A DNA stretch of 64,000 nucleotides from Myxococcales bacterium (lineage in GTDB: Bacteria > Myxococcota_A > Polyangia > Polyangiales > Polyangiaceae): positions 124,001 to 188,000 of the forward strand of contig JADKKK010000035.1 in NCBI GenBank assembly GCA_016720545.1. Reading direction: 5' to 3'. The notes under the pieces were generated by a model that had not been told where the DNA came from, ran no database searches, and was given only the letters and a program-made list of their open reading frames with translations. Both the position numbers and the translations under genes were made by a program. Positions 53,992 through 62,582 of this stretch are shown in pieces. The stretch's first letter is position 1, and each line of letters opens with the position of its first letter.

Positions 53992-54099
53992 GCCCCGCGA
54001 GCCCGCGCTCGCCATGAACGGGAACATCTCGCCACCCGAACGCGGACTCCCCACGAAGGGGACCGCTGATTGCCTTCTACGTCTCCAGGAGGAGCCTCG

Positions 54100-54573
54100 A
54101 TGAACGTCGCCACGTCCAAACGAAGAGTTGCCATCATCGTCTCTCACGGCGGGCTCGATGAGGTCTATCCGGGCCTCATCCTCGGGAACGCCGCGCGGCA
54201 GTCGGGCATTGACGCCTTCCTCTTCTTCACGTTCTGGGGGCTCGACGCCATCACCGAGTCGAAGGTCGACCACCTGCACATGAACCTCGCCGGAAACGCG
54301 AGCTCGAACATGCCGACCGTGCTCGCCGGGCTCCCCGGCATGGAGAGCCTCGCGGCCTCGATGATGAAGAAGCAAATGGCCGAGCTCGACCTCCCCACGG
54401 TCCGTGAGATGATGCAGATCCTGGACGAGTCGGGCGCGGAGCTGTTCGCGTGCGAGCTCGCGATGAAGATGTTCAAACGCGAGGGCAAAGATCTCCTGCC
54501 GCAGGTGAAGGACGTGATCACCGCCGGCGACTTCTACGACCTCGCCGAGGGCGCCCAGATCATCTTCACCTGA
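54100..54573 (+). CDS. DsrE-family sulfur-transfer protein (DsrE2-like)
   Basis: 157 residues; AGGAGGAG six bases before ATG. DsrE/DrsE-like fold: RRVAIIVSHGGLDEVYPGLILGNAARQSGIDAFLFFTFWGLDAI, then MPTVLAGLPGMESL, and the active-site region ILDESGAELFACELAMKMF with Cys118. Members accept sulfur as a cysteine persulfide and hand it to TusA or DsrC-type carriers. As the third gene behind an SQR and a TusE-like carrier, it likely links them. The 108-bp gap before it contains a short imperfect hairpin (about 54043-54066). Confidence 0.88.
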   Translation: MNVATSKRRVAIIVSHGGLDEVYPGLILGNAARQSGIDAFLFFTFWGLDAITESKVDHLHMNLAGNASSNMPTVLAGLPGMESLAASMMKKQMAELDLPTVREMMQILDESGAELFACELAMKMFKREGKDLLPQVKDVITAGDFYDLAEGAQIIFT

Positions 54574-54583
54574 CGCCGACGCG

Positions 54584-55051
54584 TCAGCGCGCGCGGTCCA
54601 GAAACAGGCTCGGAGAGACGACCCCGACCGCGATCGCCGCCACGACGAACGCCGTGCGGGTACCGAGGACGAGGGCGTCGGTCGCGAGGCTCACCGGCGG
54701 CGAGGGCGTGCTCACGAGGGCGATGAGCGCCAGCATCGTGCGGTAGGCGAACGTGCCGGGGACGAGGGCGATCATGGCGCTCATGCTGAAGAGCGACATG
54801 GGCACCCTCATGCGTCGGGCGAGCAGCGCGCTCACGACACCGATCGTGGTGGCCCCGATGAGCGTCGCGAGCTCGAGCGGCACGCCCCGCTCGACCGCCA
54901 CGGTGCGCCCCACGTGCCCCAGCACGCCGGCGAGCGCCGAGCCGAGGAGGTATCGGCGAGGCACGGCGAAGAGCAGCGCGAAGCCGATCGTGACCACGAG
55001 GGTCGCGCCCGCGTCGCGCGCCAGGAGCCCGAGCCACGCGAGCGGCGTCAT
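54584..55051 (-). CDS. Threonine/serine exporter small subunit (ThrE-type, DUF3815)
   Basis: 155 residues from ATG 55051, overlapping the upstream gene's stop (ATGA). Four or five transmembrane helices; conserved elements are FALLFAVPRRYLLGSALAGVLGHVGR and SMSAMIALVPGTFAYRTML. It matches the C-terminal half of ThrE. The larger half is the next gene upstream, so the exporter is split into two polypeptides. It converges with the DsrE gene, separated by ten bases. Confidence 0.85.
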   Translation of the reverse strand: MTPLAWLGLLARDAGATLVVTIGFALLFAVPRRYLLGSALAGVLGHVGRTVAVERGVPLELATLIGATTIGVVSALLARRMRVPMSLFSMSAMIALVPGTFAYRTMLALIALVSTPSPPVSLATDALVLGTRTAFVVAAIAVGVVSPSLFLDRAR

Positions 55052-55887
55052 TGAACCGCCGCCCCGAGCGCGCGGGTGATCGAGGCCGACACAGCGAGGC
55101 CTACGGCGATGACGAGCACGATCGTCGTGGCCTTCGCGGCGCGCGCCACGGCGGTGACGATGTGGCCCTTGATCATGTCCCGGCCCGCGTGCACGAACAG
55201 CACCCCGGGGATGAGCTGCACCGCCGTGGCGGAGACGCAGACGGTCACGCTCCCGTGGACCGCGGTCGCGAGGGCGGTGAGCGCCAGCCCCGTCGTGAGG
55301 GAGGCCGAGAGGACCGTAAGATAGGGATTCACGTGACGCGTGTGGAGCGCCTGGCGGAGCGACATCACGAGCGCGCCGCCGACGAGCGTGCACGCGAGCT
55401 CGCGGACGCCGCCCTGAAAGAGCTGGCTGAACGCGGCGCACGCCGCGCCGATCGCGAGCGCCACCCACCATCGGGGGTAGTGCGCCGCGCGCTCGATCTC
55501 GGCGAGCCGCGCGCGCAGGGCCTCGCGAGACACCTCACCCGTCATCACGCGCGGCGCCACCTCGACCACGGCGGCCATTTTCGCGAGGTCGACGCCGAGC
55601 TCGGGCACCCGGCGCAGCTTGGTGCGAAAGTCCTCGCCCTCGGTCGTGGTGATCACGAGGCCGTTCGGCGAGACGAGTACATCGATGGAGTCGACCCCGA
55701 GGCCCTTGGCGAGGCCCGCGACGGTGCGCTCGACGAGGGCCGTGTCGGCGCCGCTTTGGAGGAGGAGCGCGCCGCCCCAGAGGATGAGATCCACCGCGTC
55801 GCGCAGCGCCTCCCGCGACAGGCCAATCGCCCGCGGATCCGCCGTGTCGGCGGGCATCCACGCCAGGGGAGACTCCTTGTCCGGCAT
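55048..55887 (-). CDS. Threonine/serine exporter large subunit (ThrE-type, DUF1212)
   Basis: 279 residues from ATG 55887. The N-terminal cytoplasmic part has ALLLQSGADTALVERTVAGLAKGLG and VLVSPNGLVITTTEGEDFRTKLRRVPE; several transmembrane helices follow, with CVSATAVQLIPGVLFVHAGRDMIKGHIV near the end. The DUF1212 signature and adjacency to the small subunit identify the split ThrE-type exporter, thought to export threonine and serine. The role of these proteins in myxobacteria is not established. Confidence 0.87.
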   Translation of the reverse strand: MPDKESPLAWMPADTADPRAIGLSREALRDAVDLILWGGALLLQSGADTALVERTVAGLAKGLGVDSIDVLVSPNGLVITTTEGEDFRTKLRRVPELGVDLAKMAAVVEVAPRVMTGEVSREALRARLAEIERAAHYPRWWVALAIGAACAAFSQLFQGGVRELACTLVGGALVMSLRQALHTRHVNPYLTVLSASLTTGLALTALATAVHGSVTVCVSATAVQLIPGVLFVHAGRDMIKGHIVTAVARAAKATTIVLVIAVGLAVSASITRALGAAVQ

Positions 55888-55937
55888 GGCGGGCACGCTA
55901 CGCGATGTCACTTCACGCGTCGACCCGCGCCAGGGCC

Positions 55938-56975
55938 TCAGTGCTTGACCGGCGGCCGCCAGCCGGGGACGTCGACGTCGTGCCGAGGAGGCGGCGTGGG
56001 GTGCGGCGCGCCGCGCACGCAGCGCAGCCCGACCCCGGGCACTTGGTAGGTGAACTGCGCCGCGGCGCGGAACGTGATCGCCATGCCACCGAACGAGCGA
56101 TTCCACGCGCCGCCTCGCAGCGGGTGCATGGGGGTCTGGTTGCGCACGAGCGGGTCCACCTTCGGAGGCGCGTCGGCCTGGCCCTTCTCGAACGGCGCGA
56201 ACGAGTCCTCCACCCACTCCCAGACGTTCCCCGCGAGGTCGTGCACGTGGCCCGAGGGCCAGAGTCGGTCGCCCGCCGGATGCACGCCGACCTTCGAGGG
56301 CCCCCCGCCGTGGCAGCCCACGTCACCGCCAGCGCGGGTCTTCGGCGCGCCGAACTGCGTGAAGTCGACGAGGTCGCACGACGGCTCGGGCTCGTTGCCC
56401 CACGGGTACTTGTACTGCTCGGGACCGGTCGCCGCCCACTCCCACTCGGCCTCGGTCGGCAGGCGCTTGCCTACCGCCTCGCAGTACGTGCGCGCCTTCT
56501 TCCAGTTCACGAGGTTCACCGGGTGGTCGGGCAGCTTCGGGTAGGTCGAGAACGGGTCTTTCGTCCACGGCTCGAGGCAGCGCCCGGCGTCCACGCACGC
56601 CGCGTATTGGCGCACCGTGACCTCGTTCTCGTCCATGCAGAATGCACGCGTAAGCACCACCTTGTGGCTGCCTTCGCGACCCTTCATCATGCGGAATCCC
56701 TCGGGGCCCGTCGGGGGAATCTCCACCTCGCCCGGGGGGCAGGCGCGCGCGGACGCGTCGGTCGCGGCGTCGTCGGCGACCGGAGCCCCCGCGTCGGTAG
56801 GCGGCGTAGACGGAGTGGGCGGCGCGTCGCTCACCCCGGCGTCCTCGGGTGCTGGGCTGGCTTCGGGCGCCGCGTCACGGACCTCGACCGCACGAGGCGA
56901 CTCGACCACCGCGGAGGCCGCACACGCGCCGGTCGCGCCGACGACGAAGAACCCGACTGCCGTACGCCACCGCAT
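55938..56975 (-). CDS. Formylglycine-generating-enzyme (SUMF1)-like lipoprotein
   Basis: 345 residues from ATG 56975. A signal peptide (WRTAVGFFVVGATGACAAS) ends in a lipobox-like Cys; an Ala/Pro/Asp linker runs to ~80. The FGE-sulfatase domain has FCMDENEVTVRQYAACVDAGRC, LPDHPVNLVNWKKARTYCEAVGKRLPTEAEWEWAATG, YPWGNE, VHDLAGNVWEWVEDSF and RGGAWNRSFGGMAITFRA...VGLRCVR. The catalytic cysteines of true FGE are not clearly placed. The fold is also widely used in binding proteins, so enzymatic activity is uncertain. No sulfatase gene is nearby. Confidence 0.85.
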   Translation of the reverse strand: MRWRTAVGFFVVGATGACAASAVVESPRAVEVRDAAPEASPAPEDAGVSDAPPTPSTPPTDAGAPVADDAATDASARACPPGEVEIPPTGPEGFRMMKGREGSHKVVLTRAFCMDENEVTVRQYAACVDAGRCLEPWTKDPFSTYPKLPDHPVNLVNWKKARTYCEAVGKRLPTEAEWEWAATGPEQYKYPWGNEPEPSCDLVDFTQFGAPKTRAGGDVGCHGGGPSKVGVHPAGDRLWPSGHVHDLAGNVWEWVEDSFAPFEKGQADAPPKVDPLVRNQTPMHPLRGGAWNRSFGGMAITFRAAAQFTYQVPGVGLRCVRGAPHPTPPPRHDVDVPGWRPPVKH

Positions 56976-57123
56976 CCTCGCTGGTAGCCGATGCCGCCCG
57001 GGCGAGTGAAGTTTGTGCCGGAGCCCGCGCATGAGCGCGCCATGGGGCGCCGGAGCGCTTGGGGCGACGTCCAGGGCCTCTCGCGGTCGCCTAGTGCACC
57101 GCCGTCGTAAGTAAGGTGAGCGC

Positions 57124-57204
57124 GTGGCGGTCGACATCACCACGGAGACCGTCATCGATCGCCCGCTCGAGGTCATCGCGGCGCGGCCGCTCGTGAGGCG
57201 GTAG
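57124..57204 (+). pseudogene. Remnant N-terminus of an SRPBCC-family gene
   Basis: A GTG with AAGG eight bases upstream opens a 26-codon frame reading MAVDITTETVIDRPLEVIAA, then ARPLVRR and a stop. The first twenty residues are the typical start of SRPBCC/polyketide-cyclase-like proteins, which are normally about 140-150 residues. The sequence leaves the family pattern after codon 20, so the rest of the gene is gone. A chance match cannot be excluded in such a short stretch. Confidence 0.5.
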
Positions 57205-57238
57205 CACCGAGGCCCTGCCGGGGGCATACTGGCGGGCG

Positions 57239-58063
57239 ATGCGCCGCGCCTTCCCAGCTGTCTCCGTCGCGTGGTTGTTTGCGGCGTACGCTTGCACCAC
57301 CTTCGGCACCGCCGTCAACGAGTCGCCGGACGCGAGCCCCATCCCCGTCCCCGTCCCCGTCCCCTCGGACGCCCTGGCACCGCTGGACGGGAGCCGGATC
57401 GACGCGGGCTCCCCGGGCGAGGCTGACGCCTCCGCTGACGCGGGGGCGCAGTGCGCGCTCGTCGTCGCGGACGATTTCTCCTCGGGGACCCTCGGTCCGT
57501 GGAAGCACACGAAGTCTGCGGACGTGGGCGGCGTCGACTTCAGCAACGGTGGTGTGACACTTACAACGAGCGGAGCGGGCTTCTCCGTCTTGGCTTCGCC
57601 GCCCATCGCGCCGGCGAACGCCCCTGCTTTGCCAGCCTTCGTGGAGGTCCGCTTCGACGTGAGCCTCGCGGAGAACAAGGCGTCCTACACGCTGGCGCAG
57701 CTCATCGGCTACTTCCCCCAGAACGTGCAACTGGTGACGCGCAGCAGCGAGGACGGCGTCGCGCGGACCCTCTCCCTCGTGTACGCCTCGCCCCTTTCCA
57801 CGGAGAGCCAAAGACTCCCGGTGAAGGTCGGCGCGCCCACCGAGGTGCTCTTGCGCATTGCCTCGGATCCCACGAGAGGGACGCTCGTACAGCTCACCGC
57901 TGGGACCTCGACGGTGACGCTCATCGACCCCGCCTTCCTCAATCCGCGGACAACTCCACCGGCGGACGTCTACTTCCAAATGGGTCCGTTCCTCAACCTC
58001 GTTGGCGACGTGGTTGGCGTGACCGTGGCGTACGACAACGTCTCGGTACGCCGCTGCCGTTAG
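57239..58063 (+). CDS. Surface lipoprotein with jelly-roll-like domain
   Basis: 274 residues. Signal MRRAFPAVSVAWLFAAYAC with lipobox Cys19. A linker with PVPVPVP and Asp/Ala-rich sequence runs to ~75. The C-terminal ~190 residues (DDFSSGTLGPWKHTKSADVGGVDFSNGGVTLTTSGAG... through VTVAYDNVSVRRCR) have the layout of concanavalin/laminin-G-like lectin domains: an initial DDFS, alternating strands, and a final DNVSV. This would bind carbohydrate or protein at the cell surface, but no binding residues are identifiable. Confidence 0.75.
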   Translation: MRRAFPAVSVAWLFAAYACTTFGTAVNESPDASPIPVPVPVPSDALAPLDGSRIDAGSPGEADASADAGAQCALVVADDFSSGTLGPWKHTKSADVGGVDFSNGGVTLTTSGAGFSVLASPPIAPANAPALPAFVEVRFDVSLAENKASYTLAQLIGYFPQNVQLVTRSSEDGVARTLSLVYASPLSTESQRLPVKVGAPTEVLLRIASDPTRGTLVQLTAGTSTVTLIDPAFLNPRTTPPADVYFQMGPFLNLVGDVVGVTVAYDNVSVRRCR

Positions 58064-58369
58064 CGAAGCGCTCGAGCGACGGAGCGACGGAGCGACGGAG
58101 CGCGGCGGGCGCGGCGCGGCGCGGCGCGGCGCGGCGCGGCGCGGCGCCCTCCAGGGCGCGGGCGTGGAACGCTCGTCATTCGGGGAAGGCGCGAACGCTC
58201 GCGCGGGAGGAGCCCGCCGAACGTCGCGCTCTGCCAATCTGGCGGCCAGGCCTCGGGCGAGCTGCCAAGTTGTCCCCCGGGCGACGGGAACACCCAGGAT
58301 TTCCCCACCAATTCGCGACAATGTCCCGTCCGAACCGCGCGGCACGTGCGTTGCTGAGTTGGACTCTCG
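58064..58369. other. Intergenic region with low-complexity GC repeats
   Basis: 306 bases between the lectin-like lipoprotein and the membrane protein gene. Apart from the short tandem tracts at 58073-58146 I see no gene, RNA or hairpin with U-tract. A promoter for the membrane protein gene presumably lies in the distal part, but no clear -35/-10 pair stands out. Confidence 0.5.
58073..58146. repeat. Tandem gagcgacg and gcggc short repeats
   Basis: Three to four units of an 8-bp repeat (gagcgacg) are followed by about seven units of the 5-bp repeat gcggc. Both lie directly after the lipoprotein stop. No coding role; possibly unstable by slippage. Confidence 0.85.
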
Positions 58370-59809
58370 ATGCCATTCGAAGATCCCCCATCGCCGCGCG
58401 CACCGCGCCCCACCCCCCCAGAGAAGAGCCCGTTCTGGAGGGACCTCCTTCACCTCTGGTTCGTGAAATACAACCCCCTCTACCTCGTGAGCGCGATGCT
58501 CGTCTTGGCGGGCCTCAACCTGGTGTCGAAGGGACTCGCCAGCGAAGGGAGCCTCTACGGCCCGCTCGCGGTGGGTCTCGTGGCCGAGGTGTACGCGGCC
58601 GTGCTGATCGGCGGCGCGGCGCTCCTCACGCGCGTCGGCCAGCGGAGGCCCGCGGTGCTGCTCGCGCTGATCGCGATCGTGTATCAGGTCGATCTGACGC
58701 TCCACACCGAGACGTGCGCGGTCCTTGGCGCCCTCGGGGTGACGCTGTCGGCGCTCTGGCTGGCCATCTTCGTCGCCAAGCTCGTCGCGCTCGGGTGGGC
58801 GCTCCGCGTCCGCATCGCGCCCCGCGCGCTGCTCGCGGCGACCCTTGGAGCGCTCGGGCTCGCGGCTCTCCCGCGGACCTTCGTGGCGCTGGGACCCGAG
58901 CACGCCGGGACACTGCTGGCGCTCTTCGTCTTCGCGCTCGGCGTGGTCTTCCCGCGCGACCTGACCGACTGCGTGACCTCGCGGGCCGAGCTCGACGCGT
59001 GGGGCCGCCTCGTGCTCCGCCGGACGGTGCTCGCCACGTGGGCCATCTGGGGAGTCCTCTTTGCCCTCCACGTCGCGTTCTGGGCGAGCGAAGCGCCCAT
59101 CGCGTGGGCCCGCGTCGTCCTGGCGCTCCTCGCGCTGGTCGTGGCGCGGCAGCCGCGCGAGCTCCGCGTTTGGGTGACCGGCGGCGGCGCGCTGGCCCTC
59201 TTCGCGGTCACGCGGCCAAGCGAGCTCTCGAGCGTCGCGGCGCTCTTCGCCTTGACCCTCGCGGTCCGGGCCGCAACCCGCCTCCGCACCGTCGTGCCGG
59301 CGCTCCGCTCGACTCCGGACGATCCATCGCCCTACCGAGTGAGGACGACCGAGCGCGAGGCCTGGACGACGACCGAAGCCCTCGCGCGCGTGAGCCCGGA
59401 GGAGCGACTGCGGCTCATCACCGGGACGCTGGCGGCGACCTACGTCGCGCAGTGGACCTCCGGCTGGCGTGGCGGCTCGCTCCCTCCGCACAACCTCCTC
59501 GTGGACGTGCTCTTCCTCGCCGTCGCCGCCGTCGTCGCGTGGCGCGCTCGCGGGCGACTGGTCCTCGGCTTCGCGGGCCTCGTGGTCGGTCACGGCGTCG
59601 CGGTGTCGGGCGTGCTGGCGCTCGTCCCGCGTCCCCATTCATTGGTCGGCTGGGGGGCGAGCGCGCTCGTCCTCGGGTTTGCCCTCCTGCTCGCGGCGAT
59701 CGGCGTCAGCTTCGCCGTGCCTCGACGCCTCGCGCGGCCGGCGGAGGGAGGCGAGGACGACCGGGGCGGCCACGATCGCGCTCCGGACCCAGCAGGCTAT
59801 CGTTCGTAG
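58370..59809 (+). CDS. Hypothetical polytopic membrane protein
   Basis: 479 residues. A short Pro-rich cytoplasmic N-terminus is followed by about ten transmembrane helices (LYLVSAMLVLAGLNLV, GLVAEVYAAVLIGGAALL, VLLALIAIVYQVDLTL and so on) and a charged C-terminal tail. A hydrophilic loop at ~310-350 (STPDDPSPYRVRTTEREAWTTTEALARVSPEERLR) is probably cytoplasmic. I do not recognise the family or any catalytic motif. Confidence 0.72.
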   Translation: MPFEDPPSPRAPRPTPPEKSPFWRDLLHLWFVKYNPLYLVSAMLVLAGLNLVSKGLASEGSLYGPLAVGLVAEVYAAVLIGGAALLTRVGQRRPAVLLALIAIVYQVDLTLHTETCAVLGALGVTLSALWLAIFVAKLVALGWALRVRIAPRALLAATLGALGLAALPRTFVALGPEHAGTLLALFVFALGVVFPRDLTDCVTSRAELDAWGRLVLRRTVLATWAIWGVLFALHVAFWASEAPIAWARVVLALLALVVARQPRELRVWVTGGGALALFAVTRPSELSSVAALFALTLAVRAATRLRTVVPALRSTPDDPSPYRVRTTEREAWTTTEALARVSPEERLRLITGTLAATYVAQWTSGWRGGSLPPHNLLVDVLFLAVAAVVAWRARGRLVLGFAGLVVGHGVAVSGVLALVPRPHSLVGWGASALVLGFALLLAAIGVSFAVPRRLARPAEGGEDDRGGHDRAPDPAGYRS

Positions 59810-59891
59810 ATCAGATGTTTGCCTCAGCGCCAAGGACGCGACATTCGAGAGGTTCCCGCGTGTCTCGTCGCGGTTCTCGCGCGAAGACGCT

Positions 59892-62011
59892 ATGCTCCCG
59901 CGCGGCATGGCCGAGGGGGCAGCATCGGTTCGACCCGGACAGGTGATCGACGGCAGGTACAAGGTCGAGCGTGTGCTCGGCCAGGGTGGCATGGCCATGG
60001 TCGTCGCGGCGCGTCACCTCGAGCTCGACGAGCTCGTCGCCATCAAGGTCATCCTCCCGGGGCGCGCCTCGAGCCCTGACGCCCGCGAGCGTTTCGCGCG
60101 GGAGGCGCGCGCGGCCGTCAAGATCAAGAGCGAGCACGTCGCCCGGGTCATGGATGTCGGCCCCCTCGAGGACGGCACGCCGTACATGGTCATGGAGTAC
60201 CTCGACGGCGAAGACTTCGCCGCGGTCCTCGAGCGCCGCAAGAAGATCCCAGCCGCGGAGGCGATCCACTACGCCCTGCAGATCACCGACGCGCTGACGG
60301 AGGCGCACTCGCTCGGGATCATCCACCGCGACGTCAAGCCCGCGAACCTCTTCCTCGCCAAGAAGCGCAACCGTCCGCCCACGGTGAAGGTGCTGGACTT
60401 CGGCATCTCCAAGGTGGAGCTGCACGATCGGAGGCGCACCGAGACGAAAGAGATCCTCGGCTCTCCTTGGTACATGGCGCCTGAGCAGCTCAAGAGCGCG
60501 ACGTCGGTGGATCGGCGCTCGGACATTTGGTCGCTCGGGGTGATCCTCTACGAGCTCGTGACGGGCGAGGTGCCGTTCGACGGCGGGTCGATGACCGAGG
60601 TCATCGTGAAGGTGCTCCACGATCCGGTGCCGAGGCGCGATCTCCCCGAGCACCTCGAGGCCGTGATCCAGCGGTGCCTCGCGAAGGACCCGAACGACCG
60701 CTACGACAGCATGAACCAGGTCACGGCGGCCCTCCGCGCGCTGGTCGACACGGTCCCGCTCTCGCCCTCGCCGCCGATCGCCGACGTGGCGGCGCTCGCC
60801 GCGGCTCCGGAGGCAGGCTGCGACGAAGACGACGGCTCCGCGGTCGACGAGGTCGATGAGGGAGAGCTCCTTCGCTCGGAGGTGCCGCCCAAGGTCGCGG
60901 AGGCGCCGCCCAAGGCCGAGGTGACGCCGCCCAAGGCCGAGGTGACGCCGCCCGGAAGCGACGGGCCCAAGGTCGTCGTGGAGGACGCATCGAAGGTCGC
61001 AGAGGCGCCGACGCCCATCTCCCCGGCCGTCCGCATGTACGTGCAGTCCACCCCGCGGGCGGAGGACGACACGGGCGACCGGCGATCGCGGCCCACCGTC
61101 CCCGTCCCGGGCGCGCGCCGCAGCCGGCGCGAGACGACGAGACCGAGACGCGCTCGCGGCCCACCGTCCCCGTCCCGGGTCGCGCGCCCGCCGCAGCCGC
61201 GGCGCCAGAGACCGACGAGACCGAGACGCGCTCGCGGCCCACCGTCCCCGTCCCGGGTCGCGCGCAAGCGCCCGGTCCGAGCCCCGTCGACGAGGGGCGG
61301 CGCCGCCCGAGGATGCTCGGCGCGCTCGCGGTCGGGCTGGTGGTGGCCGGCGTGGTGGGCGCGAAGACGCTCTCGCGCGCCCCGGACGCGACCCGCGCGC
61401 CCGAAGCCGTCCGTCCGCCCGATCCGCCGCCGGGGCCCGCGTCCAGCGCCCCTCCCGCGGCCGACAGCGCCCAAGCCGCCCCGGCGCCGCGCGCGAGTGA
61501 GTCCCGGGTGGTCGCAGCGCTCCGGCAGCCCCCGACCGCCGCCGCCCCCGCGCCGGTCTCCGCGCCACACCCGACGGCTCCCGGGCCGCACCCCGGCGCG
61601 ACCGCGCCAGCGCCCTCGGCGGCAAGGGACCTCGAGCTCTCGCCGACGTTCACGCCTCCCCCTCCGCTGCCGCTGCCGGTGCCCGCGACGCCGCCGCCGG
61701 CCGCGCACGCGCCGGCTCCCGCCTCGGCCTCCGCGTCCGCGGCAGGAGCCGCCGACGACGCCTCGGTCGGCCTCGCGGTCGCGCGAGCGCACCACCCGGC
61801 CCTCGCGAAGGCATGCTGGGGCGCCGCCGGGACCGCGATGGTCACGGCGGTGGTCGCGGTGGCTCCAGGAGGGAGCGTGAGCTCCGTCCGGGCGTCGACG
61901 ACCGATCCTGGGCTCGCGCGCTGCGTCGAGGGCGAGGTCCGCGGCTGGAGATTCCCGGTGGCGGAGCGACCGCGCACGTTCACGATCCCGATCCTCTTCC
62001 GTCGCCGCTGA
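59892..62011 (+). CDS. Ser/Thr protein kinase with transmembrane helix and Ala/Pro-rich extracellular part (1-nt frameshift near 61111)
   Basis: The kinase domain occupies residues ~22-290 from ATG 59892: VLGQGGMAMVVAA, VAIKVILPG, HRDVKPANLF, LDFGISKVE, SPWYMAPEQL, RSDIWSLGVILYELVTG; all catalytic residues are intact. A linker with two PKAEVTPP units follows. Three copies of RSRPTVPVPG lie at 61086, 61154 and 61232; the first is in the kinase frame and the other two in the frame that continues into LGALAVGLVVAGVVGAKTL (transmembrane), an Ala/Pro-rich stretch and a C-terminal domain (MVTAVVAVAPGGSVSSV...GWRFPV...TFTIPI) like TonB-C/energy-transducer ends. One missing base near 61111 separates the halves. 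Read as it stands, the kinase frame ends in Arg/Pro-rich sequence at 61880. Confidence 0.8.
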
Positions 62012-62160
62012 CGGGACGCGCGCGCCCCCTTCGGGGGGCAGGCCCCCGCGGCCGGAGTCGCTCGCGAAAACTTGCCGGTCGCTTGTATGCTCTCGCTCGC
62101 CGGGCCGTCAAAGCGGCTCGCTCGGCCTTCGCCGCGCGATGCGCCAAAAAAGGAGTCTCG

Positions 62161-62415
62161 ATGAACTACTGGAAAGTGTCGACGTTTGCGCTCGCCGGGT
62201 GCCTCTCCCTCGGCATCGTTTATCAGACCGCCACGCCCGCTCACGCGGAGGCACAGCCGCACATGCAGGCCGCGCTCGGCCAGCTCAAGGCGGCGAAGGC
62301 GTCGCTCGCGCGCGCGACCGCAGACAAGGGTGGCCACCGCGTCAAGGCGATGGCCCTCACCGATCAGGCGATCGACGAGACCGAGAAGGGCATCGCGTAC
62401 GACAACAAGCACTGA
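62161..62415 (+). CDS. Small secreted helical protein
   Basis: 84 residues; AAGGAG six bases before the ATG. Signal peptide MNYWKVSTFALAGCLSLGI through PAHAEAQ. The mature ~53 residues form two helices (HMQAALGQLKAAKASLARATADKGG and HRVKAMALTDQAIDETEKGIAY) separated by a short turn, a plan seen in small secreted proteins of unknown function in proteobacteria. It is followed by an intrinsic terminator. Function unknown. Confidence 0.82.
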   Translation: MNYWKVSTFALAGCLSLGIVYQTATPAHAEAQPHMQAALGQLKAAKASLARATADKGGHRVKAMALTDQAIDETEKGIAYDNKH

Positions 62416-62449
62416 GCGCGCAGACGCGCAGACGCACTGAGCGCAAAGA

Positions 62450-62475
62450 AGGGCCCCTCACGAGGAGCCCTTTTT
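62450..62475 (+). terminator. Rho-independent terminator after the small secreted protein gene
   Basis: A stem of about nine base pairs with one mismatch (AGGGCCCCT... / ...AGGAGCCCT) and a four-base loop is followed directly by TTTTTC. It lies 35 bases after the stop. The complementary strand also has a purine/T-rich tail, so it could act in both directions. Confidence 0.7.
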
Positions 62476-62511
62476 CGCTGTTCGGAGGTGCTCTGGCGCC
62501 CTTCGTCGCAC

Positions 62512-62550
62512 GCAAAATCGAAAGGGGGGGCCCCTCTCGGAGCCCCCCTT
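62512..62550 (-). terminator. Rho-independent terminator for the polysaccharide deacetylase gene
   Basis: On the minus strand, AAGGGGGG and CCCCCCTT arms plus inner pairs give a 12-bp stem with one mismatch, followed by TTTCGATTTTG. It begins 32 bases after the deacetylase stop. Confidence 0.6.
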
Positions 62551-62582
62551 CGCCGTTTCGGAAGTGCCGTTCGCGAGTCTCC

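Noticed and set aside
54043..54066. Hairpin between the DsrC-fusion and DsrE genes as terminator or attenuator
   Set aside because: Arms pair only with a bulge and no U-tract follows; too weak to list as a feature.
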